Source: Sphingomonas asaccharolytica NBRC 15499 (GTDB lineage Bacteria > Pseudomonadota > Alphaproteobacteria > Sphingomonadales > Sphingomonadaceae). Taken from it: 64,000 nucleotides of DNA. A program made the position numbers and the translations under genes. Of the stretch, positions 8,837 to 16,904 are shown piece by piece. The notes beneath the pieces were generated by a model. That model had not been told where the DNA came from. It did no database searches and saw only the letters and a program-made list of their open reading frames with translations. How positions within the stretch are numbered: position 1 is the first letter of the stretch; the number at the start of each line of letters is the position of its first letter. The DNA is taken from positions 17,552 through 81,551 of the forward strand of contig NZ_BCYU01000008.1 in the NCBI RefSeq assembly GCF_001598355.1, in the 5' to 3' direction.

Positions 8837-9360
8837 CAGCTCGTGGGCATCGGTTCGCGCAGCAGCGGCACGAGGATCGCATTCAAGCTGTCGAGATCGA
8901 ACGCTGCTGCTTTGGCATAGCGGATGCGGCCATCGCGGCCGATGATGATGTTGGTCGGCACAGCATCGCCGATCGTGTCATACGGCCCTTTGATCTTCCT
9001 GACCGGCGAAATGTGCATGACCTGAAAGAGCTGCTTGAGCTGATAAGCCGGCAGCGAATCTTCGGTCGTTACCGCAAAGACGCGCAGACCCGCATCCTTC
9101 CGCATATTGTAATAGGTATCGAGGGTCGGCAGCTCGGCCCGGCACGGCACGCACCAGGTCGCCCAGAAATTGAGGATGACGACCTGTCCGCGCAATTGAT
9201 CGCGAGTGATCTTGGTGCCGTCGACGAGAGTAAGTGTGAAATCGGGCGCCGGTTGACCGATCGTCACCTTGTCGCCCGCCGCGACCGGCATTCCAACGGT
9301 TGCGGATACAAGCGCTGCACCCACGACCACGCATCTGACCACCTTTCCGAAAATACCCAC
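8836..9360 (-). CDS. TlpA-like periplasmic thioredoxin (first of a tandem pair)
   Basis: A 174-aa protein with a signal peptide or N-terminal anchor (about residues 5-27), then GQPAPDFTLTLVDG, WATWCVPC as redox site and AVPTNIIIG with the cis-Pro. It is a paralogue of the adjacent downstream gene, with the same WCVPC motif but only moderate similarity elsewhere. The pair look like a tandem duplication that diverged. The reaction is probably reduction of a periplasmic disulfide; no cytochrome c maturation genes are nearby to name the target. Confidence 0.85.
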   Translation of the reverse strand: MGIFGKVVRCVVVGAALVSATVGMPVAAGDKVTIGQPAPDFTLTLVDGTKITRDQLRGQVVILNFWATWCVPCRAELPTLDTYYNMRKDAGLRVFAVTTEDSLPAYQLKQLFQVMHISPVRKIKGPYDTIGDAVPTNIIIGRDGRIRYAKAAAFDLDSLNAILVPLLREPMPTS

Positions 9361-9585
9361 GACGCCCCCCGAACATATTGCCCTGTATCAGAGTGATCCC
9401 GTTGCAACAGCAGGTCAACCGGGGGAGAGGCTTCCAAAAAGGGACAATTGCGCCGGAGCGATTGAGGAATGGCCTTCGGGCCTGCGATCATTCTAACCGG
9501 CTTCACTTGCCTTGGCCCCATTGCGGACGCGGCGGACGCTGTCTAACAGCCGCCACACATACGTATGCAGAGACGGGAAACGACC

Positions 9586-10485
9586 ATGCAGACCGCCGAT
9601 ATGACTGCCAAGATTGCCGCCGGACACGGCTTCATCGCCGCGCTCGACCAGAGCGGTGGGTCGACCCCCAAGGCGCTCAAGGGCTATGGCATCGAGGAAG
9701 GCTCGTGGTTGAGCGACGAAGAGATGTTCGACCTGATCCACCAGATGCGCGTGCGGATCATTACCGCGCCGGCTTTCGCGAATGGCAAGGTGATCGCAGC
9801 CATCCTGTTCGAGCGCACGATGGACGGCCAGGCGAACGGACAACCGGTGCCCCAGGCGCTGCACGATCGCGGCGTCGTCCCGTTCATCAAGATCGACAAG
9901 GGGCTGGAAGCCGAGGCCAATGGTGTCCAACTGATGAAGCCGATGCCAGGCCTCGACGCTTTGCTCGACCGCGCGCGCGGGCTTGGCATGTTCGGGACCA
10001 AGGAGCGGTCAGTCGTCAATCTCGGCAATCGTGAGGGCATCGCCGCGATCGTCGCGCAGCAGTTCGAGGTGGCGCGGCAAGTGCTGAGCCATGGCCTGAT
10101 GCCGATCATCGAGCCCGAGGTGAACATCAAGAGCCCGGAGCGTGCGGAGGCCGATGCGATCCTGCTCGACGAGATTCTCAAGGCGCTCGACACCATGCCG
10201 GGCGAGGACAAGGTGATGCTCAAACTGTCGCTGCCGGCCAAGCCGGGCCTGTTCCTGCCGCTGGTCGAGCATCCGCGCGTGCTGCATGTCGTCGCGCTGT
10301 CGGGCGGGTTCAACCGCACCGAAGCCTGCGTCGAACTGGCGAAGAACCAGGGCATTATCGCGAGCTTCAGCCGCGCGCTGCTCGAGGATTTGCGCCAGCA
10401 GATGAGCGATGAGGAATTCGACCGCGCGCTGGCCGAGGCGATCGACGAGATTTACGACGCGTCGGTCGACAAAGTCGCGGCCTAG
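9586..10485 (+). CDS. Class I fructose-bisphosphate aldolase
   Basis: The 299-aa protein fits the short bacterial class I (Schiff-base) fructose-1,6-bisphosphate aldolases (EC 4.1.2.13), which cleave FBP to dihydroxyacetone phosphate and glyceraldehyde 3-phosphate without a metal. Visible features are FIAALDQSGGSTPKAL near the N-terminus, VPFIKIDKGL, PIIEPEVNI and MLKLSLP, all placed as in this family. I use the ATG at 9586 (MQTADMTAKI) rather than one seven codons upstream. It follows gap and pgk in the same direction but is separated by the two TlpA genes on the other strand. Confidence 0.92.
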   Translation: MQTADMTAKIAAGHGFIAALDQSGGSTPKALKGYGIEEGSWLSDEEMFDLIHQMRVRIITAPAFANGKVIAAILFERTMDGQANGQPVPQALHDRGVVPFIKIDKGLEAEANGVQLMKPMPGLDALLDRARGLGMFGTKERSVVNLGNREGIAAIVAQQFEVARQVLSHGLMPIIEPEVNIKSPERAEADAILLDEILKALDTMPGEDKVMLKLSLPAKPGLFLPLVEHPRVLHVVALSGGFNRTEACVELAKNQGIIASFSRALLEDLRQQMSDEEFDRALAEAIDEIYDASVDKVAA

Positions 10486-10488
10486 GCC

Positions 10489-10806
10489 CTAATCGCCTTC
10501 GCCGAGGATATCGGCGAGACGATCGAGCCGTTTTTCGAGCATCGATCGCCGGTCGCGCGCCCAGCGTTCGACCGGCGTCAGGCCGTTGGGCACCAAAGAT
10601 GCCGTCCGCACGCGCCCGACCTTTTCGGTGCGCACCACGCCGCATTGCTCGAGCACCTGCAAATGCTGGGCGATCGCGGTCACCGTGACGCCCAGCGGCC
10701 CGGCGAGCCGAGAAACCGATGCCGGCCCCTCCGCCAGGCGATCGACGATCGCGCGGCGGGTCGGGTCCCCCAGGGCCTGGAACAATCGGTCGAGATCGGG
10801 TGTCAC
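10489..10806 (-). CDS. ArsR/SmtB family transcriptional regulator
   Basis: A 105-aa winged-helix protein: LFQALGDPTRRAIVDRLAEG starts the ArsR fold, and VTVTAIAQHLQVLEQCGVVR is the recognition helix and wing. No clear metal-binding Cys pair is present, so it belongs to the non-metal ArsR branch that is often paired with SRPBCC/AHSA1 proteins. It follows the SRPBCC gene with a 4-bp gap. Two palindromes upstream of that gene are its likely operators, so autorepression of the pair is expected. Confidence 0.9.
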   Translation of the reverse strand: MTPDLDRLFQALGDPTRRAIVDRLAEGPASVSRLAGPLGVTVTAIAQHLQVLEQCGVVRTEKVGRVRTASLVPNGLTPVERWARDRRSMLEKRLDRLADILGEGD

Positions 10807-10810
10807 CCGC

Positions 10811-11284
10811 TCAGCCTTCGATCACCTCACCCAATTTGTCGAGCAGCACTCGCCAGCCATGCTCGCGCATCACCGGCCCGTCGGCATTTTCGAAGAAGGC
10901 GACCTGATTGGTGCAGAGCAGATCGGTGCCCTCGCCATTGGGGATAAGCTCGAACGTCGTCAGCGACACCGACATCGGCGCGCCCCCAATCGCCATCATG
11001 CTGGTGGTAACGATCCGACTACCCGGGACGATCGCCTGGAAAATGCCGTCGTCGGTTAGCGACACGCCGGGAAAAGGGCTGGTGTCGCCAAATCTGTAGC
11101 CGAGATGTTGCGCACCCCCTGGGCGGAAGTCGCTCTCGAAGGCGACAAGTTCGGATTGATCGTTCGCCGCATACCATCGACGCTTGATGGCGGGGTCGCT
11201 GAGCGCTTCGAACACCTTGGCGGGGTCCGCCTTGTAGCTGCGCTCGATCGTGAAGGTCGCGTGGGTGACATGTCCGTCCGGCAT
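10811..11284 (-). CDS. SRPBCC (AHSA1-like) domain protein
   Basis: A 157-aa protein with the Bet v1-like START fold: FTIERSYKADPAKVFEALSD at the N-terminus and a C-terminal HGWRVLLDKLGEVIE helix, both typical of the activator-of-Hsp90-like (AHSA1) SRPBCC group. These bind hydrophobic ligands, but functions are mostly unknown. GGAG lies upstream of the ATG at 11284. It is the first gene of a two-gene unit with an ArsR regulator and sits directly behind two palindromic sites. Confidence 0.85.
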   Translation of the reverse strand: MPDGHVTHATFTIERSYKADPAKVFEALSDPAIKRRWYAANDQSELVAFESDFRPGGAQHLGYRFGDTSPFPGVSLTDDGIFQAIVPGSRIVTTSMMAIGGAPMSVSLTTFELIPNGEGTDLLCTNQVAFFENADGPVMREHGWRVLLDKLGEVIEG

Positions 11285-11299
11285 AACTCACTCCTTTAG

Positions 11300-11351
11300 T
11301 GAAGTCGTTACTTCAATATTCGCATGTCGATAATTAGTCAAGTCGTGACTT
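11300..11351. promoter_or_regulatory. Paired palindromic operator for the SRPBCC-ArsR unit
   Basis: Two related palindromes lie upstream of the SRPBCC start codon. Site one, 11300-11315, is TGAAGT-CGTT-ACTTCA. Site two, 11340-11351, is AAGTC-GT-GACTT within TCAAGTCGTGACTTCA. Both share the half-site AAGT/ACTT and the centres are 38 bp apart. The stretch is AT-richer than its surroundings. An ArsR-type repressor encoded in the unit is the obvious candidate ligand, and the divergent O-methyltransferase gene could be affected as well. Confidence 0.7.
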
Positions 11352-11433
11352 CACTATTGTCGGATTGACGCAGCACGGCCGAGGGAGAAAAGGGCGCTGC
11401 GCGACAAGCGCTGCCTCAGTCGGGAGGATTGCC

Positions 11434-12117
11434 ATGGTCGAGCGAGTAGGAGAGCAAAATCCGGGCTGGAGCGCCGTCGACGCCTATATCGTCGAGCACC
11501 TGCTCGGCGACGACTCCGCGCTTTCGGCAGCGCTCGCCGCCAATGCGGCCGGCGGGTTGCCGGATATCGATGTGTCGCCGGCGCAGGGGCGGATGCTCCA
11601 TCTGTTCGCTCGGATGGCGGGTGCGCTGCGCATTCTCGAAATAGGGACGCTTGGTGGCTATTCGACGATCGAACTGGCCCGCGCGCTGCCCGCGGGCGGC
11701 AAGCTGATCTCGCTGGAGATTGACCTACATCACGCGGATGTTGCGCGCAGCAACGTTGCGAAAGCGGGGTTGGGCGATTGCGTTGATATCCGTACCGGCC
11801 CGGCGCTCGACTCGCTCCAGGCGATGATCGCAGCGCGCGAGGGTCTGTTCGACTTCGTATTCATCGATGCCGACAAGCAGAACAACCCCGCTTATATCCG
11901 CGCCGCGCTCGCGATGTCGCGGCCCGGCACGACGATCGTGGTCGACAACGTGATCCGCGAGGGCGGGGTGCTGGACGAAGCGAGCGGAGACGAGCGGATC
12001 CGCGGGACACGAGACCTGTTCGACGCGGTGGGAGCGGAGAAGCGGCTGACCGCCACCGCGGTCCAGACGGTCGGAGTCAAGAAGTGGGACGGCTTCCTGA
12101 TTGCTGTGGTCGATTAG
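11434..12117 (+). CDS. O-methyltransferase (class I, SAM-dependent)
   Basis: A 227-aa protein of the caffeoyl-CoA/catechol O-methyltransferase-like family (PF01596). The SAM-binding motif ILEIGTLGGYST is near residue 68, and FDFVFIDADKQN near residue 138 carries the metal-binding Asp. A further conserved Asn lies in VVDNVIREGGV. It methylates a hydroxyl on a small substrate that cannot be named here. The ATG at 11434 has GGGAGG 8 bp upstream and is preferred over an in-frame upstream start. It is divergent from the SRPBCC-ArsR unit. Confidence 0.88.
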   Translation: MVERVGEQNPGWSAVDAYIVEHLLGDDSALSAALAANAAGGLPDIDVSPAQGRMLHLFARMAGALRILEIGTLGGYSTIELARALPAGGKLISLEIDLHHADVARSNVAKAGLGDCVDIRTGPALDSLQAMIAAREGLFDFVFIDADKQNNPAYIRAALAMSRPGTTIVVDNVIREGGVLDEASGDERIRGTRDLFDAVGAEKRLTATAVQTVGVKKWDGFLIAVVD

Positions 12118-12167
12118 GACGAAGGGGGGTGGTTGCCGGTAAACGGGACAGGTCCTAGGGGCGGCGG

Positions 12168-12866
12168 ATGGACACTGAAGACCCGCTCGGCCCGCTCGAC
12201 CCCAATTTTGCCGCCTCGTTCAAACGCGACGTGCGGCGCCCGCCTTGCCAGTTATACCTGATCTCACCGCTCAATGTCGGCGGCGTGTTTCCCGATCGGC
12301 TGGCGCGCTCGCTCGACGCCGGGCCGGTGGCGGCGTTTCAGCTTCGCGTGAAGGACGTCGACCAGCATGAGGCTGCCCGGCTAGCCGAGCCGCTCCAGCG
12401 CATCTGCGCCGATCGCGAAGTGGCCTTCATCGTCAACGACAGCGTCTCGCTGGCGAAACGGCTCGGCGCCGACGGCGTCCATCTTGGCCAGGAGGACGGC
12501 GATCCGCGCGAGGCGCGGTCGGTGCTCGGGCCGGATGTCCAGATCGGCGTGACGTGCCACGACAGCCGCCATCTGGCGATGGAAGCGGGGGATGCGGGCG
12601 CGGACTATGTCGCGTTCGGCGCGTTCTATCCGACCACGACCAAGGACGTGAAGCATCGCCCCGAGCCGGTGATCCTCAGTTGGTGGTCGGCGCTGTTCGA
12701 ATTACCCTGCGTCGCGATCGGCGGGATTACGCCCGCAAACGCCGCGCCGCTGGTGGCGGCGGGCGCCGATTTCCTCGCGGTCTCGAGCGCGGTGTGGTCC
12801 GGCGACGAGGCCGAAGCGGTGCGCGCATTCGGCGCGGTGCTTGCCGGATCGGGGCCGGCTGGCTAA
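12168..12866 (+). CDS. thiE: Thiamine phosphate synthase (ThiE-like)
   Basis: A 232-aa TIM-barrel enzyme that joins HMP-PP and thiazole phosphate to thiamine phosphate. It has QLRVKD near residue 58 (substrate pyrophosphate region), [20 protein letters not shown] with the conserved Asn and Asp, and YPTTTKD near residue 150. [11 protein letters not shown] completes the phosphate-binding loop. An N-terminal stretch of about 25 residues precedes the usual start of the barrel. I see no TPP riboswitch in the 50-bp leader. The gene sits just before efp, as in related genomes. Confidence 0.88.
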   Translation: MDTEDPLGPLDPNFAASFKRDVRRPPCQLYLISPLNVGGVFPDRLARSLDAGPVAAFQLRVKDVDQHEAARLAEPLQRICADREVAFIVNDSVSLAKRLGADGVHLGQEDGDPREARSVLGPDVQIGVTCHDSRHLAMEAGDAGADYVAFGAFYPTTTKDVKHRPEPVILSWWSALFELPCVAIGGITPANAAPLVAAGADFLAVSSAVWSGDEAEAVRAFGAVLAGSGPAG

Positions 12867-12901
12867 AGGCGCGGTTTCGCTCTTTCCAGCAGGTACATCG
12901 C

Positions 12902-13465
12902 ATGAAGATCAGCGGCGTGGACATTCGTCCCGGCAATATCATCGAATATGAAGGCGGCATCTGGCGCGCCGTCAAGATTCAGCACACCCAACCCGGCAAG
13001 GGTGGCGCATACATGCAGGTCGAGCTGAAGAACTTGCGCGACGGCCGCAAGAACAATGTCCGCTTCCGCTCCGCCGAAACCGTCGAGCGCGTCCGCCTCG
13101 ATACCAAGGACTTCCAGTTCCTGTTCGCCGAGGGCGACACGCTGACATTCATGGACAAGATTACATACGAGCAGAGCACCTTGCCGCGCGACCTGCTGGG
13201 CGACGCCGCAGCGTTCCTGCAGGACGGCATGGACGTGGTGATGGAGCTCCACGACGAAGATCCGATCAGCGTCCAGCTGCCCGACACGATCGAGGCGACG
13301 ATCGTCGAGGCCGATGCGGTGGTGAAGGGCCAGACGGCGTCGTCGAGCTTCAAGCCGGCGATCCTCGACAATGGCGTCCGCATCATGGTCCCGCCGCATA
13401 TCGCCGCGGGAACCCGGATCGTGGTCGATGTGTACGAGCAGACTTACGTGCGTCGGGCAGACTGA
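12902..13465 (+). CDS. efp: Elongation factor P
   Basis: The 187-aa protein has the three-domain EF-P layout: a KOW-like N domain with [10 protein letters not shown], where Lys33 is the tip residue placed between the tRNA and the peptidyl transfer centre, then two OB domains ending in [16 protein letters not shown] relieves ribosome stalling at polyproline. Having Lys at the tip points to the lysylation (EpmA/B) or an unmodified type, not the Arg-rhamnosylation type; no modification gene is in the window. The inner ATG at 12902 is the correct start. Confidence 0.97.
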   Translation: MKISGVDIRPGNIIEYEGGIWRAVKIQHTQPGKGGAYMQVELKNLRDGRKNNVRFRSAETVERVRLDTKDFQFLFAEGDTLTFMDKITYEQSTLPRDLLGDAAAFLQDGMDVVMELHDEDPISVQLPDTIEATIVEADAVVKGQTASSSFKPAILDNGVRIMVPPHIAAGTRIVVDVYEQTYVRRAD

Positions 13466-13474
13466 ATGAATTAG

Positions 13475-13670
13475 CTCTCTCCCGTTTGCGGGAGAGGGCA
13501 TCGGGTCGGTCATGCTCCGAGCATGACCTGAATAGCACGGGGTGCTATTCACCCGATGCTGGTGAGGGTCTCCTTTCTTCCGAGCATGTGCCGAGACAGA
13601 AGAAAGAAGACCCTCACCTTCCCACCGCCTCCGGCGGCGGGCCCCTTCCTCTCCCGCAAGCGGGAGAGGG
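13475..13670. repeat. Composite palindromic repeat between efp and suhB
   Basis: A 200-bp non-coding block made of stacked inverted repeats. 13477-13496 is CTCTCCCG-TTTG-CGGGAGAG. 13508-13528 is GGTCATGCTC-C-GAGCATGACC. 13529-13551 is TGAATAGCAC-GGG-GTGCTATTCA. The flanks ATCGGGT (13500) and ACCCGAT (13551) enclose the last two, so a cloverleaf-like fold is possible. 13561-13580 pairs with 13599-13618 at 19 of 20 positions. 13648-13669 is CCTCTCCCG-CAAG-CGGGAGAGG and repeats the first stem. No ORF is convincing. It resembles paired REP-like elements flanking a palindromic core. Confidence 0.85.
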
Positions 13671-13689
13671 GTGATTTTGGAGCGATAGA

Positions 13690-14502
13690 TTGCCTTCCCA
13701 TTCCGGCATTTTCACCGTCATCGAGCGCGCCGCGCGCAAGGCGGCGCCGCGCCTGCGCCGCGACTTCAACGAGGTTCAGCACCTCCAGGTCAGCCGCAAG
13801 GGGCCGGCCGATTTTGTGTCGATGGCCGACAAGCGTGCCGAGGAGACACTGGTCGAGGAACTGCGCAGGGCGCGGCCTGACTGGTCGATCCTGGCCGAGG
13901 AAGGCGGCGAGATCGCCGGCGATCCGAACAAGCCTCGCTTCATTATCGATCCGCTCGACGGCACCACCAACTTCCTCCACGGCATTCCGCATTTCGCGAT
14001 CTCGATCGCGGTCGAGGAGCCGATGGCGAATGGCAAGCGCGAGATCACGACTGCTTTGGTCTATCAGCCGCTGACCGACGAGAGCTTCTGGGCGGAAAAG
14101 GGCAAGGGCGCCTGGTTGCAGGATGCCCGGTTGCGCGTCTCGTCGCGACGCGATCTGCCGGATGCGCTGATCGCGACCGGCATCCCATTCCTGGGCCATG
14201 GCAATTTCGCGCAGTGGAGCCGCATCTTCGGCGCTGTGGCGCCTGAAGTCGCCGGCATTCGTCGGCTCGGCTCGGCCGCGCTCGATCTCTCCTGGGTCGC
14301 GGCGGGACGGTTCGACGGGTTCTGGGAATCCGACCTCCAGCCCTGGGACGTCGCAGCGGGCGTGTTGCTGGTCAAGGAAGCCGGCGGCTTCGTCACCGAT
14401 TTCCGAGGCGGCGACCGCACGATGGAGCGCAATGAGTTTCTCGCCGCGAACGATGTGCTCCATTCGAAGCTGCACAAACTGATCGCGAGCGCGTTGCGCT
14501 GA
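13690..14502 (+). CDS. suhB: Inositol monophosphatase family protein (SuhB-like)
   Basis: The 270-aa protein has the Mg-dependent phosphatase motifs of the IMPase family: ILAEEGG near residue 73, IDPLDGTTNF near residue 95 and the C-terminal LQPWDVAAG. It would dephosphorylate inositol-1-phosphate or a related sugar phosphate; SuhB also acts in rRNA transcription antitermination in enterobacteria. The start is TTG at 13690 (MPSHSGIFTVIERAARK) with TGGAG 8 bp upstream. The next ATG is at codon 45, inside the fold, so the TTG start is well supported. The preceding composite repeat ends 19 bp upstream. Confidence 0.92.
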   Translation: MPSHSGIFTVIERAARKAAPRLRRDFNEVQHLQVSRKGPADFVSMADKRAEETLVEELRRARPDWSILAEEGGEIAGDPNKPRFIIDPLDGTTNFLHGIPHFAISIAVEEPMANGKREITTALVYQPLTDESFWAEKGKGAWLQDARLRVSSRRDLPDALIATGIPFLGHGNFAQWSRIFGAVAPEVAGIRRLGSAALDLSWVAAGRFDGFWESDLQPWDVAAGVLLVKEAGGFVTDFRGGDRTMERNEFLAANDVLHSKLHKLIASALR

Positions 14503-14534
14503 TGCGCTGCCAAGCGGCGCTGCCGCTATTCCGA

Positions 14535-15410
14535 TCAATTCCTGGTGGGACAGGTCGGCGGCCAGTTCGCCTCGCGTTTTCCCGCCAGGAAGAATTCACC
14601 CGATTTGCCGTCCTTCGCGTCACGCGCGAACAGCCACGATTTGCCGGTCGGCGAATAGGTCGCTCCCGTCTCGCTGCCGTTTAGGTTGATTTCGGCGCCA
14701 AGCTTCGCCCGCGCCGACCAGCCGCGAGGCGTCCATTTGCTGACATAATAGCCGTCGCCGGTACCGAGCAGCATCGTCTTGCCGTCGGGCGAAATCAAAG
14801 GCTCATATTCGTCGGAAGCGCTGTTGACCGCGGGGCCGGCATTTTCGACGATCCATTTGCCGCCGCGATCCCGGCGCGCGCGCCAAATATCGGTCTTGCC
14901 CAAGCCGCCATGACGCGCCGACCCGAAATAGAGCCACCCGTCGGGCGCGAAACGCGGAAACCATTCCTGCGCAGTCGAATTGATCGGGGCGGGCAGGCGT
15001 TCGGGTGTCCCCCATTTGCCGTCGCGGCCGCGCGATACCCGCCAGATGTCCATGTCGGATCGCTTGATACCGTCGGTCGAACGGTTCGAGATGAACCATA
15101 AGCTGCGGCCGTGATCGGCGAATATCGGATCGGCCTCGACACCATCGCCCGCGATCGGTGCATCGACGGGTTCTTGCCAACCGTCGCGCCCGCATCGGCT
15201 GACCTTGATCCGCCAGCCGGTGAAATCGGGTTTCGAGCGGACGAACCATAAGTCTCCGTTCATCGGGTCGAACGCGGCATAGGCCTCGAACTGATCCGAC
15301 GACACGCGCGGCGGCTGCCATGCGATCGGCGCCGAAGGAGCCGTCCCGCCGATCAGGACCATTGCAGACGCGACGAGAGCTGTCTTCACCGTGCCGGTCT
15401 CCATGCCCAT
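14535..15410 (-). CDS. PD40/TolB-like beta-propeller exported protein
   Basis: The protein (291 aa from the ATG at 15410) starts with a signal peptide (VKTALVASAMVLIGGTAPSA). It consists of repeated WD40-like PD40 blades such as FAPDGWLYFGSARHG, ISPDGKTMLLGTG and YSPTGKSWLFARD. These propellers occur in TolB-like periplasmic proteins that bind partners or the cell wall; no enzyme motif is visible. The frame is open to 15476, which would add 22 residues before the signal peptide, so the start is uncertain. It is divergent from the GGDEF gene. Confidence 0.75.
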   Translation of the reverse strand: MGMETGTVKTALVASAMVLIGGTAPSAPIAWQPPRVSSDQFEAYAAFDPMNGDLWFVRSKPDFTGWRIKVSRCGRDGWQEPVDAPIAGDGVEADPIFADHGRSLWFISNRSTDGIKRSDMDIWRVSRGRDGKWGTPERLPAPINSTAQEWFPRFAPDGWLYFGSARHGGLGKTDIWRARRDRGGKWIVENAGPAVNSASDEYEPLISPDGKTMLLGTGDGYYVSKWTPRGWSARAKLGAEINLNGSETGATYSPTGKSWLFARDAKDGKSGEFFLAGKREANWPPTCPTRN

Positions 15411-15474
15411 TCCGGTCATTTTCCGCGATAACCGCGATAACATGGTGCCGCCGCGCAAGCGAGGGCGCCCATCC

Positions 15475-15489
15475 ATAACCCGGCTTTAA
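15475..15489. promoter_or_regulatory. CtrA-like box upstream of the GGDEF gene
   Basis: ATAA-CCCGGCT-TTAA lies 25 bp before the GGDEF start codon. It matches the alphaproteobacterial CtrA consensus TTAA-N7-TTAA at all but one half-site base. A near copy (CTAA-CCTCGCT-TTAA) stands before the DUF2336 gene at 39734. Control of the GGDEF gene by a CtrA-type cell-cycle or motility regulator is inferred from the motif only. Confidence 0.4.
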
Positions 15490-15513
15490 CGATGCCATGA
15501 CTATGCGTGCGTG

Positions 15514-16710
15514 ATGGGATCGACGGCGCCATCCATGTCTAGGGAAGATTTGTTCCTGAAGGCCAGGATCGACGCGATCTATTCGATCGCCTATCCGATG
15601 ATCGGCATGGACCTGCTCGGGTCGGCGATGATGGCAGGGTTGTTCTGGCAAAAAGGCGGGGGGCTGTGGCTCACCCTCTGGGTCGCGGTGAGCGCGCTCG
15701 TCATCGGCGCCCGGGGCGTTGTCGCGGCGGCGTATCAATCGGGGCGGTTCAGCCATATTCCGCCACGCCGCTGGGCAGCCTCGCTGATAGGATTCTCCGC
15801 CGCCTCGGGCGTTGTCTGGGGCGCGGCCCTCGGGCTGATTGCCGCAACCGGCACCGACAATGAGGTCATGTTCGCGGTCTGCGTGTCGCTCAGCGGTCTG
15901 ACCTTGTCGATCGTCCATGTCGCTTATTGGCCGATGTATGCCGCCTTCGAGTTGCCGGTGATGATCGCGGCGACGTGGGGATTCCTTGTCGGGAGCCGTC
16001 CCGGTCACTGGCTGTTGGGCGCCGCCGCGGCGGTGATGACAATCGTCCTGTTGAGTACCAGTCGCCGGCTCGCCGGCCAGGTGCTCCAGGCGCACAAGCT
16101 CGCTGCCGCCAACCAGGCGCTGGTCGAATCGCTCGGCGAGCGCGGAAAGGCACTCGAGCAGGCATGCGACGCGCTAGAACGCGTCAGCCGCACCGATCCG
16201 CTGACCGGGCTGGCCAATCGCCGCCAGCGCGACAGCCGCCTGGCCGACGAGTGGGAGCGGGGGCTGCGATCGGGCGGGCCGCTCGCAGTGGTTGCGATCG
16301 ATGTCGATCACTTCAAGCGCTTCAATGACGCGCACGGTCATAGCGAAGGCGATCGCTGCCTCAAGGCGGTTGCCGAGATGCTTCAGGCAGGTCTTCGCGG
16401 ACCGATCGATCTTGCTGCCCGCCATGGCGGTGAGGAATTCATGCTGATCCTGCCCGGGGTCGACCGCGCGGGCGCGGCCTCGATCGCGGAGCGGGTCCGC
16501 GTGATGGTCGCGACGTGCAGTAGCGATGCCGGCTTCGCGCTCCCCGAAAAGGTCACGATCAGCCTGGGAGTCGCGGCAATTCATCCGGCGCCGGGCCGCT
16601 CGGTCCACGAACTGACCATTGCCGCCGACGCTGCGCTATATCGTGCGAAAATGGCGGGACGAAACCGTTACGAGCTCGCCGCCATCGACAGCGTCGCCGC
16701 CGCCGCCTGA
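15514..16710 (+). CDS. Membrane-bound diguanylate cyclase (GGDEF domain)
   Basis: A 398-aa protein with about six predicted membrane helices in residues 25-195, a short coiled-coil linker, and a C-terminal GGDEF domain starting at RTDPLTGLANRR. The active loop is GGEEF, the active variant, and the metal-binding Asp lies in VAIDVDHFKRFND, so synthesis of c-di-GMP from GTP is expected. The inhibitory RxxD site five residues upstream is not intact: the first position is Gly (GPID). The membrane part probably senses a signal. GTG at 15511 and ATG at 15514 are adjacent possible starts. A CtrA-like box precedes the gene. Confidence 0.88.
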   Translation: MGSTAPSMSREDLFLKARIDAIYSIAYPMIGMDLLGSAMMAGLFWQKGGGLWLTLWVAVSALVIGARGVVAAAYQSGRFSHIPPRRWAASLIGFSAASGVVWGAALGLIAATGTDNEVMFAVCVSLSGLTLSIVHVAYWPMYAAFELPVMIAATWGFLVGSRPGHWLLGAAAAVMTIVLLSTSRRLAGQVLQAHKLAAANQALVESLGERGKALEQACDALERVSRTDPLTGLANRRQRDSRLADEWERGLRSGGPLAVVAIDVDHFKRFNDAHGHSEGDRCLKAVAEMLQAGLRGPIDLAARHGGEEFMLILPGVDRAGAASIAERVRVMVATCSSDAGFALPEKVTISLGVAAIHPAPGRSVHELTIAADAALYRAKMAGRNRYELAAIDSVAAAA

Positions 16711-16789
16711 GAGTTCTTGCCAGCTTCGCTGGTTGCGGCACCGCCCTCCGTAGCCATTCCAACGACGCTTCGCGTCGCCGGAACCTTGG

Positions 16790-16859
16790 CCCGCTCCCCC
16801 CGCGCCCCCACCGACCGCCCATAACATATCCTGACTGGGTGGTCGGGTGGGGGAGCGGG
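16790..16859. repeat. Inverted repeat upstream of the nuo operon
   Basis: CCCGCTCCCCC at 16790-16800 is perfectly mirrored by GGGGGAGCGGG at 16849-16859. Inside, CCCCCACCGACC (16805-16816) can pair with GGTCGGGTGGGGG (16841-16853) with one bulge, competing for the same right arm. A separate perfect stem, CCGTTTCAGC-ATA-GCTGAAACGG, lies at 16872-16894. No T-run follows, so these are not typical terminators, though they lie where the GGDEF transcript should end. Confidence 0.7.
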
Positions 16860-16904
16860 CTGGTGCCGCATCCGTTTCAGCATAGCTGAAACGGACTCGA
16901 ATAA

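Noticed and set aside
12118..12167. TPP riboswitch before thiE
   Set aside because: The leader is only 50 bp and has no CUGAGA-like or ACC-GGGTA-like conserved parts.
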